Positions 50,581-59,406 of a stretch of 64,000 nucleotides of DNA are shown one piece after another (within the stretch, counting starts at the first letter, position 1; every line of letters begins with the position of its first letter). This stretch comes from Bacillota bacterium (lineage in GTDB: Bacteria; Bacillota; Clostridia; DSM-8532). Position numbers and translations under genes: made by a program. Under the pieces are notes generated by a model. That model was not told the origin of the DNA and made no database searches. It saw nothing but the letters and a program-made list of their open reading frames with translations. Location: contig JAEZTB010000069.1 in assembly GCA_023443745.1 (NCBI GenBank), positions 20,666 through 84,665 on the forward strand, read 5' to 3'.

Positions 50581-51531
50581 ATGGGATTATTTGATATATT
50601 CAAAAAGAAAACCAAACAGAAAAATTTAGTACCAACAGTACAGGAAACGCTATTAAATCAGACAGCCATTATCCCAGAATCCGAAAAGAAATATTATCAG
50701 CCGGATTCCTATTACAAAGCGAAGTCACACGAAGGGACTCCTTTTGAAAGTGAAGTAATATACTTTGAACAGAGAAAGGAAACCTCTATCCCATCTAATA
50801 ACGGTTTGTATGTCCCTGAAATCTTAATGCTACACTTTTGCAAAAAATACCCTAATCCTAAGAGCGGATATCCTGGGTATTGGTGGTATAAATATGGTAT
50901 TCGTAATGTAAGTTCCGTTTATGAATCTTTGGTGGATCGAGATTTTTTAACAATCAATAATAAAACAGGTAAATACGAGCTTACAAATCTCGGTAAAACT
51001 GAACTTGAAGAGAATGCATATGTGCCATATATGCATAGTCACAGCAAATACACTACATTTACCGTATGGGATTTAAATCAATTGTTAGGTACTGATGATA
51101 AAAGTAATTACGTGGAAGTCATAGAGAAAAAACAGGCCGAGATTGACAATAGAAATGAAGAGAGCAATAAAACTTTTATGAAGGAATTGAAAGTAATAGA
51201 TCCAGAAGGCTATAGGCTATTGAAAAGTCAGGATAAGCAGATAAAAGCTGTTCAGGCTGCCGATGAGAAGTATGCCGGAGATAATGATCTTGATTGGATT
51301 ATCAACTTTTGGGAGGAAATATGGAAAGATGGTGGTCCCAAGTTTGAAGGCTCTGGATGGATGTTCAGGTTGCCAGATTTGTATGTTAAGGCCAAAAGAT
51401 ACGATGATGCTATATCTATTGTACAGAAAATAAAGAAAACTAAGGGGTCCTATTATTCAAATAAAGCTAACAACTATATTACCAGAATCGAAGATCGGAA
51501 AACAAAGGAAGCTGCTAAGAAAATGAAATGA
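50581..51531 (+). CDS. Hypothetical protein with winged-helix-like segment
   Basis: This 316-residue protein opens MGLFDIFKKKTKQKN, a charged start that is common in cytosolic membrane-edge proteins. The middle (VYESLVDRDFLTINNKTGKY, then ELTNLGKTELEENAY) looks like a winged helix. The end has two helices typical of TPR-type units (YVKAKRYDDAISIVQKIKK). I recognise no family. AGGTGAAG precedes the ATG. It lies directly upstream of the acetyltransferase fusion and the qat operon, all in one direction. Confidence 0.65.
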   Translation: MGLFDIFKKKTKQKNLVPTVQETLLNQTAIIPESEKKYYQPDSYYKAKSHEGTPFESEVIYFEQRKETSIPSNNGLYVPEILMLHFCKKYPNPKSGYPGYWWYKYGIRNVSSVYESLVDRDFLTINNKTGKYELTNLGKTELEENAYVPYMHSHSKYTTFTVWDLNQLLGTDDKSNYVEVIEKKQAEIDNRNEESNKTFMKELKVIDPEGYRLLKSQDKQIKAVQAADEKYAGDNDLDWIINFWEEIWKDGGPKFEGSGWMFRLPDLYVKAKRYDDAISIVQKIKKTKGSYYSNKANNYITRIEDRKTKEAAKKMK

Positions 51532-51616
51532 AAGATGACCATGTAATAAAACATTTGCATCAACAGGATGAAGATGCGGAGTAAGATACAAATTGGAATT
51601 TGCGGAGGAATATAAA

Positions 51617-52339
51617 ATGGCATGGGATTATGCAGAATTATCAAAAATGGCAAAAGCAAATGGTGGTCCTGAAAAATTGGTAGACTTACTTATTAATTCA
51701 GGAAAAAGAAAAATGTTTCCGTGGCTAGGAGTAGCGGCTGCAGTTGGAGTTGCGACTACTGTAGTTGTTCAAAAAGCACATAAATATTTATCTGATAAAA
51801 AAGCTGAGTCGAATACAGAGATAGAATTGGCTAAGCAAAAATTGATTCAAGGGATTAAAGATTATGATGCGACCCATGCCGAAGTACATTCTGATATTAT
51901 GAATATAAGAAAAATTGCAGACAACAAAAAGGAATATATAGACTTACTATTGCTGGCCGACGAGCAAGAAGATATGATAGATAAGTATCTTGAGCGTGGT
52001 GAAATGTTCGTTTTGGATGATAATGGCATAAAAGCTGAATGTGTGATTACACAAGAAGGTGATGGTGTTTATGAGCTTAAAAACATTGCTGTTTTACCTG
52101 ATTGTCAACGAAAAGGCTATGGAAAAAGCCTGATAGAGTTCCTGTTTTCCTCTTACACTGATTGTAACACTATGCTTGTTGGGACAGGGGATGTTCCCTC
52201 TGCACTTACTTTTTATAAAAAATGTGGTTTTACAGAATCACATCGAATAAAGAACTTTTTTATAGATAACTACGACCACCCAATGTTTGAAGATGGAAAA
52301 CAACTGGCTGATATGGTTTATCTGAAATGGGAGCGATAA
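51617..52339 (+). CDS. Membrane-anchored protein fused to a GNAT acetyltransferase domain
   Basis: This 240-residue protein has two parts. Residues 1-90 (MAWDYAELSKMAKANGGPEK start, hydrophobic FPWLGVAAAVGVATTVVV at about residues 34-51) match the style of small hypothetical membrane proteins. From about residue 112 on it is a GNAT domain with the acetyl-CoA loop LPDCQRKGYGKSLIEFL and the FYKKCGF motif. The substrate is not known. AGGAGGA lies about 8 bases before the ATG. Fusion of a membrane anchor with GNAT is unusual. Confidence 0.75.
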   Translation: MAWDYAELSKMAKANGGPEKLVDLLINSGKRKMFPWLGVAAAVGVATTVVVQKAHKYLSDKKAESNTEIELAKQKLIQGIKDYDATHAEVHSDIMNIRKIADNKKEYIDLLLLADEQEDMIDKYLERGEMFVLDDNGIKAECVITQEGDGVYELKNIAVLPDCQRKGYGKSLIEFLFSSYTDCNTMLVGTGDVPSALTFYKKCGFTESHRIKNFFIDNYDHPMFEDGKQLADMVYLKWER

Positions 52340-52620
52340 CTTCCAATTTTCAAAGAAGAATGCTAAACAGGTGCGAATGTCAGAAGGCTGTTTTTTTGGA
52401 GGTAGAAGTTGGTAACTGGAAAATTCTCAGTACACTGAAGATTTTCCGGTTACCAATTTACGTTGTAAAACAAAATATTATTAACTCTTGTCAAATGCTG
52501 TTTTATGTTGTGAAATGGAAGAAAAAGTTATACAATTATGGTAGATTTATTTAGCAAAAGTATTTTAATAGATTTGAGCGGAAAACTTATCATTTATTAA
52601 TGGAGTAGGAGAATGGTATT

Positions 52621-54435
52621 ATGTGGAAAGATAATGAAACGGAGCTTGATTTTTTAGATTATGATTATTTAATTAATGTTTTAAAAGATACCATTACTGA
52701 TGATAATTTACTTCCTGCTAGTATAGGTGTCTATGGGGATTGGGGAAGTGGTAAGTCAAGTCTTATGTATATGTGTAAGAAAAGACTTGAGGAAGAAGAT
52801 GAAAAAATTAAATGCCTTGTGTTTAATGGATGGCTCTTTGAAAGCTATGACGATGCTAAGTCTGCTATTTTAGGTACTATTTTAGATGAGATAGCAAAAC
52901 AAAAAAGAATGTCTTCAAAGGCAAAAAGCATCTTAAAAGGTTTATATGATAGCGTTGACAAATTTAAACTTGTAAGAAAAGGAATTAAAATGGGGGCAGA
53001 TTTACTGCTTACAGGCGGGTTAGGAACTCTTGCTGATATAACAATTAATTCTGTATTAAAGCAGATATCAGACCAAGCAGATGATATTAATTTGGATGAA
53101 GTTAGATCAGCAATTAATGATGAATTAAATAATAAAGAATTGCGTGAGGATATTCGTAAGTTTCAGCAGGAATTTGAAAAATTACTAGAGGCTACAAAAA
53201 TTTCAAGGTTGGTCGTATTTATTGATGAATTAGATAGATGCAACCCTAATACGATTTTGGATACTTTGGAAGCGATGAAACTATTTATGTTCCATGGTAA
53301 AGTAGCCTTCGTCATTGGGGCAGATGAACGTCATATTTCTTATGCTGTAAATAGTAAGTATAAAGAAATTGAAGGCAGTCAGATTAGTATTGGTAAAGAA
53401 TATCTTGAAAAACTAATTCAATATCCGATCAGAATACCAAAATTGAATGAAGATGAGGTTGAAATTTATATCGCATGTCTACTTTTTCAGGAAGAGCTGC
53501 CAAATGAAATATTTAACGCCATAATAAAAAAAATTAATAATGACAGATTTGAAGATTTTACACAGTTTTCCCTTAAAAAAGTTATTGATGAAGTTGTTGA
53601 AGAAGGAGAATTAAAAGGAAAAGCTACAGAAGGTATGGTCGTTGCAAAACAGCTTGCAAGTGTATTGTCCAGGGGATTGAGTGGAAATCCACGACAGTGC
53701 AAAAGATTTTTGAATTCCCTTGATATGCGTATTAAAATGGCTAACTATAAGCACAAAACGCTGGATCGTAAAGTGCTGGCAAAAATCATGATGTTAGAAT
53801 ACATAAAGCCAAGCTTATTTAAGTCTATTGCTGAATTGTCCGCTACTGGTATGCTATCTAAAGAGTTATCTATATTTGAAGAAGAAAAGGCAGAAGAGCT
53901 AGAAGCTCTTAAAATTTGGAAGGATGATGTATGGGTACAAAACTGGTGTGAAATAGAACCTAAATTAGCCAATGAAGATTTAACATTATATTTTTATTTT
54001 ACCAGAACATCACTTGATGAAAAAGTAAAATATATGAGTTCAAAATTGTCTCCGACAGCACAAGATATATTTGATAAGTTAATTTCTAAGTCTGACTTAC
54101 AATTGAAGAATGCTATTAGTAAAGCCAATACGATTGGTGACAGTGAGGCGGCGAAAATTTTGGAAGCAGTATTTAATTCTATAATTGCAGACACCAGTAT
54201 AGATAAAGTTAAATTTGATGCCTTTATTGCTTGGGGAGGTTCAAGAGAAAGCTTGTATGCAGAAACATTTGCATATCTTAAATCACTTAAAGGAAGTCAG
54301 ATTACAATGGGGTTCGCACCAATGATAATTACTTTTGCCCAAAAAGCGCATAAAGTTTTAGAAATGAAAGAAATTACAGATGCTTGGATTCTAGACAACG
54401 ACAGGTTAAAGGCTGTGTTTAAGGAATTGAAATAA
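52621..54435 (+). CDS. qatA: QatA: KAP-family P-loop ATPase of the Qat defence system
   Basis: This 604-residue protein is a KAP-type NTPase. Walker A GVYGDWGSGKSSL is at about residue 36 and Walker B LVVFIDELDRCNP at about residue 199, followed by GADERHI; a long insertion between them contains hydrophobic stretches (LLLTGGLGTLADI). In Qat systems the KAP ATPase is the first gene, and the three following genes have the expected types and order, so qatA is a firm call. The exact role is unknown. The ATG has TAGGAG upstream. Confidence 0.92.
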   Translation: MWKDNETELDFLDYDYLINVLKDTITDDNLLPASIGVYGDWGSGKSSLMYMCKKRLEEEDEKIKCLVFNGWLFESYDDAKSAILGTILDEIAKQKRMSSKAKSILKGLYDSVDKFKLVRKGIKMGADLLLTGGLGTLADITINSVLKQISDQADDINLDEVRSAINDELNNKELREDIRKFQQEFEKLLEATKISRLVVFIDELDRCNPNTILDTLEAMKLFMFHGKVAFVIGADERHISYAVNSKYKEIEGSQISIGKEYLEKLIQYPIRIPKLNEDEVEIYIACLLFQEELPNEIFNAIIKKINNDRFEDFTQFSLKKVIDEVVEEGELKGKATEGMVVAKQLASVLSRGLSGNPRQCKRFLNSLDMRIKMANYKHKTLDRKVLAKIMMLEYIKPSLFKSIAELSATGMLSKELSIFEEEKAEELEALKIWKDDVWVQNWCEIEPKLANEDLTLYFYFTRTSLDEKVKYMSSKLSPTAQDIFDKLISKSDLQLKNAISKANTIGDSEAAKILEAVFNSIIADTSIDKVKFDAFIAWGGSRESLYAETFAYLKSLKGSQITMGFAPMIITFAQKAHKVLEMKEITDAWILDNDRLKAVFKELK

Positions 54436-54447
54436 GGGGGGACGTGT

Positions 54448-55215
54448 ATGGGAACTTCAAGTATATATCATGGTAAAAATGATAGAAATCCATTGTTGCC
54501 AGATGACTATGATGGAGACGAGAAAAGTGATATTATTCAAAATGCTCCGGTGAAATGGAAGGCTGTAAAATCGGATATGTCAAAGTTTATTAATAGTGGT
54601 GGCCAAAGGGGTTCTGCAAGCCATATTGCAAAACAGTATATCAAAGCGTCTGGTGGTTCCCATAGGATGGCAGCTCAATCAACTTCAGGCATTCGTACGG
54701 GTAGTGGATTAGGGACATTTTTAAATAGTATCCGAACCGATGGATTTGCTACAACATTTAGAAATCTGGGAATAGAATTCTCAGGTAGAAGTGTAGAGGA
54801 TATATTTTCTCAGTTAATAAATGTTCTTGCTCCGGCTTCTAATACAAAAGAAGATATTGTTGCAAAAGAAGCTGCAGAAGAAGCATTGTCGAAAGTATAT
54901 GATTATGTTGAGAATAATAAGATGGATTTGGAGTGCTTAGATAAGATGCCGCTCAATTTGATGAATGAGGCTCTTTACGAATATGTTGGAGCATATATAT
55001 GGTCACTGATGATGAAAGATTTGGGAAGTAGATTTGAAAAATATATAGATGATTCTAGACAAACTCAATCACTGGAACAAGAATTCAAAGGGTATATATT
55101 TAGTACTGTGAGAGTTGAGTTTGGGAAAAAAGGAGATATTATAAATCAGGATGTTCGCACATCCATTACAGAACTTTATGGTAAATGCCTTGAAGTATTG
55201 GAGGGTACATTATGA
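54448..55215 (+). CDS. qatB: QatB
   Basis: This 255-residue protein starts MGTSSIYHGKNDRNPLLPDD and has a flexible Gly/Ser-rich region (residues 1-90), then a helical domain. It is named by position between the KAP ATPase and the QueC-like gene. It has no known catalytic motif. The glycine after the start methionine is notable, because QueC-like enzymes in type IV CBASS modify an N-terminal glycine of their partner. It starts 12 bases after qatA and overlaps qatC by 4 bases. Confidence 0.85.
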   Translation: MGTSSIYHGKNDRNPLLPDDYDGDEKSDIIQNAPVKWKAVKSDMSKFINSGGQRGSASHIAKQYIKASGGSHRMAAQSTSGIRTGSGLGTFLNSIRTDGFATTFRNLGIEFSGRSVEDIFSQLINVLAPASNTKEDIVAKEAAEEALSKVYDYVENNKMDLECLDKMPLNLMNEALYEYVGAYIWSLMMKDLGSRFEKYIDDSRQTQSLEQEFKGYIFSTVRVEFGKKGDIINQDVRTSITELYGKCLEVLEGTL

Positions 55216-56495
55216 TTATAAATTTTAGAACAGATAGTAACGATGAATTTATCCCAGAAAATCAAGATATTATAATAAACTTTGCAAATGACAGTAGTTT
55301 CTCCTTTACCTTCTGGAACAATAAAAATAAAATGCCGCAGTGGTATGGATTGGAATCCATTGATTTGCTATACATCTCCTTAGCAGTCTTTGCAGCTGAT
55401 CGACTAGTGTTACGTAGTAATTCGATAGATGGCTGGAGCAGAAAGATGGAACTATATATCCCCGTATTGGAAATTGAAAAATGGGAGTTAAATTGTGGAT
55501 TACTCGAAAAAATGATTAGTTTTTTAAGTGGTGATTACTGGACGTTTCATTTTAGAAAGAGAGAACTTACAGCAAAAGAGATTAACCATAAAGAAAAAAT
55601 GGAAAAATCTAAAAAAATAGCAAAGAGTTATGATCGAGTTTGTATGTTCTCAGGTGGTTTGGATTCTTTTGTTGGAGCGGTTGATCTTTTAGAAAACAGT
55701 CATGGTAATAATCTATTCATTAGCCATTATGGTGGTGGAAAAGGAACAAGAGAATACCAAGACATATTAAAAGAAAGAATCATTAAAAAATATGATATAG
55801 AAACACGGGATTTTCATCAATATTATGCGAAAGTAGTAAATGGAGTGGAAGATACAACAAGAACACGCTCATTTATGTTCTTTGCACATGCTATTACTGT
55901 TGCCTCTTCTTTAGGAAAACCAATAGATTTATTAATTCCCGAAAATGGTTTGATATCATTAAATATTCCGCTCACATTTTCAAGATTTGGTACCAGCAGT
56001 ACAAGAACTACGCATCCATATTATTTGAAACTTTTTCAAGAACTGTTAAATAATTTAGGAATTCTTATAACATTAAAGAATCCTTATCAATTCTATACAA
56101 AAGGTGAGATGTTATTGGATTGTAAGAATCAAGATTTTTTACAAAAGAACTTGGATAACACAATGTCATGTTCACATCCAGATAACGGGAGAATGTTAAA
56201 AGAAACTCAGGCAAGGCATTGTGGCTATTGCTTGCCGTGTGTAATCAGACAGGCAGCAATTAAAAAGTCGGGTTTGCATGATGAAAGTTCTTATCGAGAT
56301 AATAAATTTGTTAGTGGTGAAACTGCAAAAATGAATTTAAACTCGTATAGAATGGGAATTGAGAAATTTAATCCTAAGTATGCATTTATGACTATTCAGA
56401 AATCTGGAGCTATTATGGAAAATATCGACCAATTCACACAGCTATACATTAGGGGAATGAACGAGATTATGGAATATTTGGAGGGCATAGAATGA
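55212..56495 (+). CDS. qatC: QatC: QueC-like nucleobase ligase of the Qat system
   Basis: This 427-residue protein has the PP-loop VCMFSGGLDSFVGAV at about residue 143, as in 7-cyano-7-deazaguanine synthase QueC. The zinc cysteines near the end are CSHPDN and HCGYCLPCVIRQ (about residues 315-345). It is much longer than QueC, with an N-terminal domain of about 135 residues. In the Qat system QatC may modify QatB or a nucleobase. Overlaps with both neighbours show an operon. Confidence 0.92.
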   Translation: MIINFRTDSNDEFIPENQDIIINFANDSSFSFTFWNNKNKMPQWYGLESIDLLYISLAVFAADRLVLRSNSIDGWSRKMELYIPVLEIEKWELNCGLLEKMISFLSGDYWTFHFRKRELTAKEINHKEKMEKSKKIAKSYDRVCMFSGGLDSFVGAVDLLENSHGNNLFISHYGGGKGTREYQDILKERIIKKYDIETRDFHQYYAKVVNGVEDTTRTRSFMFFAHAITVASSLGKPIDLLIPENGLISLNIPLTFSRFGTSSTRTTHPYYLKLFQELLNNLGILITLKNPYQFYTKGEMLLDCKNQDFLQKNLDNTMSCSHPDNGRMLKETQARHCGYCLPCVIRQAAIKKSGLHDESSYRDNKFVSGETAKMNLNSYRMGIEKFNPKYAFMTIQKSGAIMENIDQFTQLYIRGMNEIMEYLEGIE

Positions 56496-57223
56496 TTTCC
56501 TTTTCTATGGATGCACATATGCACTTTGACTTATATAAAGATAGAAAGGCTGTAGCGGATTATATCGAATGCATGAGATCATATACAATAGCTGTTACTA
56601 ACCTACCTGTTCTATTTGAAAAGTATTATCCAGATTATCAACATTATAGGTATATGAAGCTGGCGCTCGGATTTCATCCAGAACTTGCTTGTGAATATCA
56701 GAATCAACTATCTATTTTTATAAAAAATATTGATAAAACAAGATATATAGGGGAAATAGGATTGGATTTTTCAACACCTGATTTGAATAACAGAAAGAGT
56801 CAGGTAAAGACATTTTCAGATATTATTCAGATTTGTAGCGAGCATAAAAATAAAATTCTTAGCATTCATTCAAGAAAAGCGCATAAAGAAGTAATGGATG
56901 TTTTGAAAGGCTTTCAAGGGGCTGTTATTTTACATTGGTATTCTGGAGCAATTAGAGAACTAAATATTGCACTTGAAAGAGGCTATTATTTTTCTATAAA
57001 CCAACAAATGGTTCGTAGCAGTTCTGGCAAGAGGATAATTGATGCTATTCCAGTAGATAAAATACTGATAGAGAGTGATGCTCCATTTACGTATGGCTTA
57101 AAAGATAGATATGATTTATTTTTTGTAAATGAAATATATGCTTATTTAGCTAAAACAAGAGATCTGTCGTTAGAAGAGATTTCTAAAATTATTAAAAATA
57201 ATTTTAGAAAAGTTCTTTTATAG
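56492..57223 (+). CDS. qatD: QatD: TatD-type metal-dependent hydrolase
   Basis: This 243-residue protein is of the TatD DNase family. Metal ligands are in DAHMHFDLY (residues 7-12), GEIGLDF (about residue 86), SIHSRKAHKE (about residue 126), LHWYSG (about residue 143) and the final IESDAPF (about residue 190). It is the fourth gene of the Qat operon and presumably a nuclease or hydrolase effector. It overlaps qatC by 4 bases. A hairpin with T run follows. Confidence 0.92.
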   Translation: MISFSMDAHMHFDLYKDRKAVADYIECMRSYTIAVTNLPVLFEKYYPDYQHYRYMKLALGFHPELACEYQNQLSIFIKNIDKTRYIGEIGLDFSTPDLNNRKSQVKTFSDIIQICSEHKNKILSIHSRKAHKEVMDVLKGFQGAVILHWYSGAIRELNIALERGYYFSINQQMVRSSSGKRIIDAIPVDKILIESDAPFTYGLKDRYDLFFVNEIYAYLAKTRDLSLEEISKIIKNNFRKVLL

Positions 57224-57380
57224 TAGTACGACGAGTTACTGGTTTCTGTTGTACATTATATATATCATAATATATGTTGCAGGTTTAGCTTGGAAATAAA
57301 TTGTGATAAACGTCAATATGTTGTGTTTCAAAGCCTTTTATGAGGGCACAAGGGAGCAAAGTAAATTGTAATGAGTAAAG

Positions 57381-57414
57381 CCTTCAAGTTAAATAGGAAT
57401 TTGAAGGTTTTATT
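57381..57414 (+). terminator. Terminator of the qat operon
   Basis: CCTTCAA pairs with TTGAAGG over a 13-base loop, and a TTTTATT tail follows. It is about 160 bases after qatD. The space between 57224 and 57380 contains no gene. Confidence 0.6.
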
Positions 57415-57583
57415 GTTTGCAATTTTGATTATAAAAAATCAAAATATGTTAACAGAATTGCATATGCCGAATTACCGGAATAGTGATGACAGAATTCAGG
57501 TATTAACTTAAATGGTGGATGAAAAATTCTGAAAAGATTGACCTCGAAAAGGGATTTTTCCAGAAATATGTCCTGACACCAAG

Positions 57584-57664
57584 GGGGTATCAGGCTCGAC
57601 GGTCATCAGAATTGCAGCAACAAGGCATGTGGAAACGGTATGCTTACTATCCCGCATAAAATAA
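57584..57664 (+). pseudogene. 3' tail of an rlmD/rumA-type 23S rRNA methyltransferase gene; probable attachment site
   Basis: The plus-strand frame ending at the TAA of 57662-57664 codes for ATRHVETVCLLSRIK, the conserved C-terminal end of RNA (uracil-5)-methyltransferases of the RlmD/RumA type. Only the last 20 or so codons are recognisable. From memory, rumA/rlmD ends are known target sites of ICEs with serine recombinases in streptococci. The piece between the qat operon and the prophage integrase gene therefore likely marks an att site or element boundary. Confidence 0.65.
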
Positions 57665-57708
57665 GGATTTAAGACGGTTTTAAGACTGGCAACCGTGGGC
57701 GGTGACAA

Positions 57709-57745
57709 CCATTTGACAACCCTTTTTTGAGATGTTGTCAAATGG
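57709..57745. repeat. Perfect 12-base inverted repeat at the integrase stop
   Basis: CCATTTGACAAC (57709-57720) and GTTGTCAAATGG (57734-57745) flank a 13-base loop. The right arm overlaps the stop codon of the integrase gene. It could be an integrase core site or a hairpin terminator for the gene; it lacks a T run. Confidence 0.6.
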
Positions 57746-59009
57746 AAGCCGCCTTTTCAAATATATCTACGCTCCTTGAAGCCATTGTGTCGGTTGCGTG
57801 GGTGTATGTCTGCAGGGTGGTGTTGATATTAGAGTGCCCCAGGCGGGCTTGTACGTCTTTTACGTCGGCACCATTTTCTATGAGCATTGTGGCGTGGGTA
57901 TGCCGGAGTGAGTGGTAGTCAAAGGCAAGTTTTAGCTCATTGTGAATAACTCGGCTGCAGTACTTAAAAGAATCTGTGCTTACATACTCACCATTCTCTC
58001 TGGTGCAGACCATCTCTACTCTTTTCATGGCGCATTCAACACTACGCTCAACCGGTATGATCCGGTGCATAGTATCGCCCTTCTCGTCCTTTTCTGGCTT
58101 CAGATAATGTTCTATGTAATATTCTCCATATAAAATCCGGTTCTTCTTCTGCGAGGTTTTGGCGTGCTTCAATGCCTTGTAAAGAGCTGTACCAAATTTT
58201 ATTGTACGATTAGAACTTTCTGTCTTAGGCGTACTGAAATACCAAGCTGACTTTTCTTCTTTCTTGCCTTTCTGTTCGAGAACCTTTCGGACGTCAACTC
58301 CATAATTCCTTTTTAAAATTGTTTTATTTACCGTAATAGTCCTATTTTCCAGATCAATATCATCCCAGGTGAGTCCAAAAGCTTCACTGATCCGCAACCC
58401 GGTATAGTAACCGATCATGAGAGGTAAGTGAAAAATATTGTCTTCGGGAAAGCGCTCCAAGATACACTTGAAATCCTCCGGAGAGATTATGTACCGCTCT
58501 TTTGGCTTACGTTCAAACTTGGGCATTCTGGCACGTTCACAGGGATTCTCTCGGGTATATGCCAGGGGCTCTATAGCATATTCATAAGCAGCAGACAGTA
58601 CGGAAAGGATTCCGACCACAGAGGACTTAGAAAGTCCCTGAATTTTCAGCCGGTTTATATATTCCTGAATAGCTGCAGTAGTCAGAGCCTTTAGCTTGTA
58701 CTGTCCGAACTGTGGTTTTAGATGGTTTTCAATAATTTGGATATACCCCAGCTGCGTGTTGTATTTAAGGTTCATTTTGCAATAGTTGTCAAACCAGTAG
58801 TCAAGATAGTCAGCTACGCTCAATTCTGATGGAGCAAAGGACTGGCCGGAGTTATTGTACTCATTCATAGCCTGAGTTCCGGCTTTGATTGCCTCTTCTT
58901 TTGTGCGGAATCCGCTTTTCATGACAGACTTTCTCTGCCCACCAACCCTGGCCGCTTCAAAGCTGTACTGCCAGGAAGATCCTCGTTTTCTTGTTCGTAA
59001 TTGTCCCAT
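57738..59009 (-). CDS. int: Prophage tyrosine integrase
   Basis: This 423-residue protein has the arm-binding start (MGQLRTRKRGSSWQYSFEAA), the SAM-like core-binding domain (VADYLDYWFDNYCKMNLKYN) and the catalytic domain. The catalytic residues are Arg in YTGLRISEAFGLTW, HSLRHTHATML (H-x-x-R), LGHSN and the nucleophile Tyr in TTLQTYTHA. It is complete. It is at the left end of the prophage, transcribed outwards, next to the probable att site. AAGGAAAT precedes the ATG. Confidence 0.93.
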   Translation of the reverse strand: MGQLRTRKRGSSWQYSFEAARVGGQRKSVMKSGFRTKEEAIKAGTQAMNEYNNSGQSFAPSELSVADYLDYWFDNYCKMNLKYNTQLGYIQIIENHLKPQFGQYKLKALTTAAIQEYINRLKIQGLSKSSVVGILSVLSAAYEYAIEPLAYTRENPCERARMPKFERKPKERYIISPEDFKCILERFPEDNIFHLPLMIGYYTGLRISEAFGLTWDDIDLENRTITVNKTILKRNYGVDVRKVLEQKGKKEEKSAWYFSTPKTESSNRTIKFGTALYKALKHAKTSQKKNRILYGEYYIEHYLKPEKDEKGDTMHRIIPVERSVECAMKRVEMVCTRENGEYVSTDSFKYCSRVIHNELKLAFDYHSLRHTHATMLIENGADVKDVQARLGHSNINTTLQTYTHATDTMASRSVDIFEKAASI

Positions 59010-59142
59010 GATATCATTTCCTTTCTGTTTTTGGGTATAAAAAAATACGCCCCTTGCCAGCGCGTTCCGAAAATGATATAATATGGCTGTCTATATATCA
59101 TTTCTTTCCGGAGCGTCCGGTAAGAGAAAATTTATGTAAAGC

Positions 59143-59176
59143 CGTTCAGTGTTGGTAGCACTGGGCGGTTTTTCTG
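59143..59176. terminator. Hairpin between integrase and immunity genes
   Basis: CCGTTCAGTG pairs with CACTGGGCGG (one GU pair) over a 7-base loop, with TTTTT after it on the plus strand. It separates the integrase gene from the repressor operon; orientation is not certain because both neighbours lie on the minus strand. Confidence 0.5.
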
Positions 59177-59401
59177 TTACATCGCCAATTCTACAGAATC
59201 AGCATCTTTTTTATTAAAATCATCGTTTACAATATGTAGGAGGGCGTGCTGATATGCCAGCATCTGCCGCTCCTGATTCAACCTTGAATTAATTATAATA
59301 GTAAAGCTTCCGTCAGTATTGCAAATCACTTGTTCTTCAATTCCCGTATCCATATCTAAAAAATGTACCCCTATTGCTTCGGTAAGCAAAGGATTATTCA
59401 T
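59177..59401 (-). CDS. Small phage protein resembling an ImmA/IrrE stub
   Basis: This 74-residue protein (MNNPLLTEAIGVHFLDMDTG start) has a YQHALLHIVNDDF segment with two histidines spaced HxxxH, like the metal-binding helix of ImmA/IrrE peptidases, but not the full HExxH motif. It starts 6 bases after the repressor stop, so both are one operon. It may be a short anti-repressor or a family of its own. Confidence 0.6.
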   Translation of the reverse strand: MNNPLLTEAIGVHFLDMDTGIEEQVICNTDGSFTIIINSRLNQERQMLAYQHALLHIVNDDFNKKDADSVELAM

Positions 59402-59406
59402 CTATA

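Noticed and set aside
52327..52554. 75-aa ORF between the GNAT fusion gene and qatA
   Set aside because: It overlaps the end of the GNAT gene, has no convincing ribosome-binding site and its AT-driven composition looks like leader DNA of qatA.
50372..57425. Similar 26-base strings (TTGAGGGTTTTATTGTTGGC and TTGAAGGTTTTATTGTTTGC) on both sides of the qat region
   Set aside because: The match is imperfect (22 of 26) and both lie in or near terminator tails, so I do not claim target-site repeats.
57508..57741. 77-aa minus-strand ORF next to the integrase stop
   Set aside because: It is the antisense of the rlmD tail, which has a clear protein match on the plus strand.
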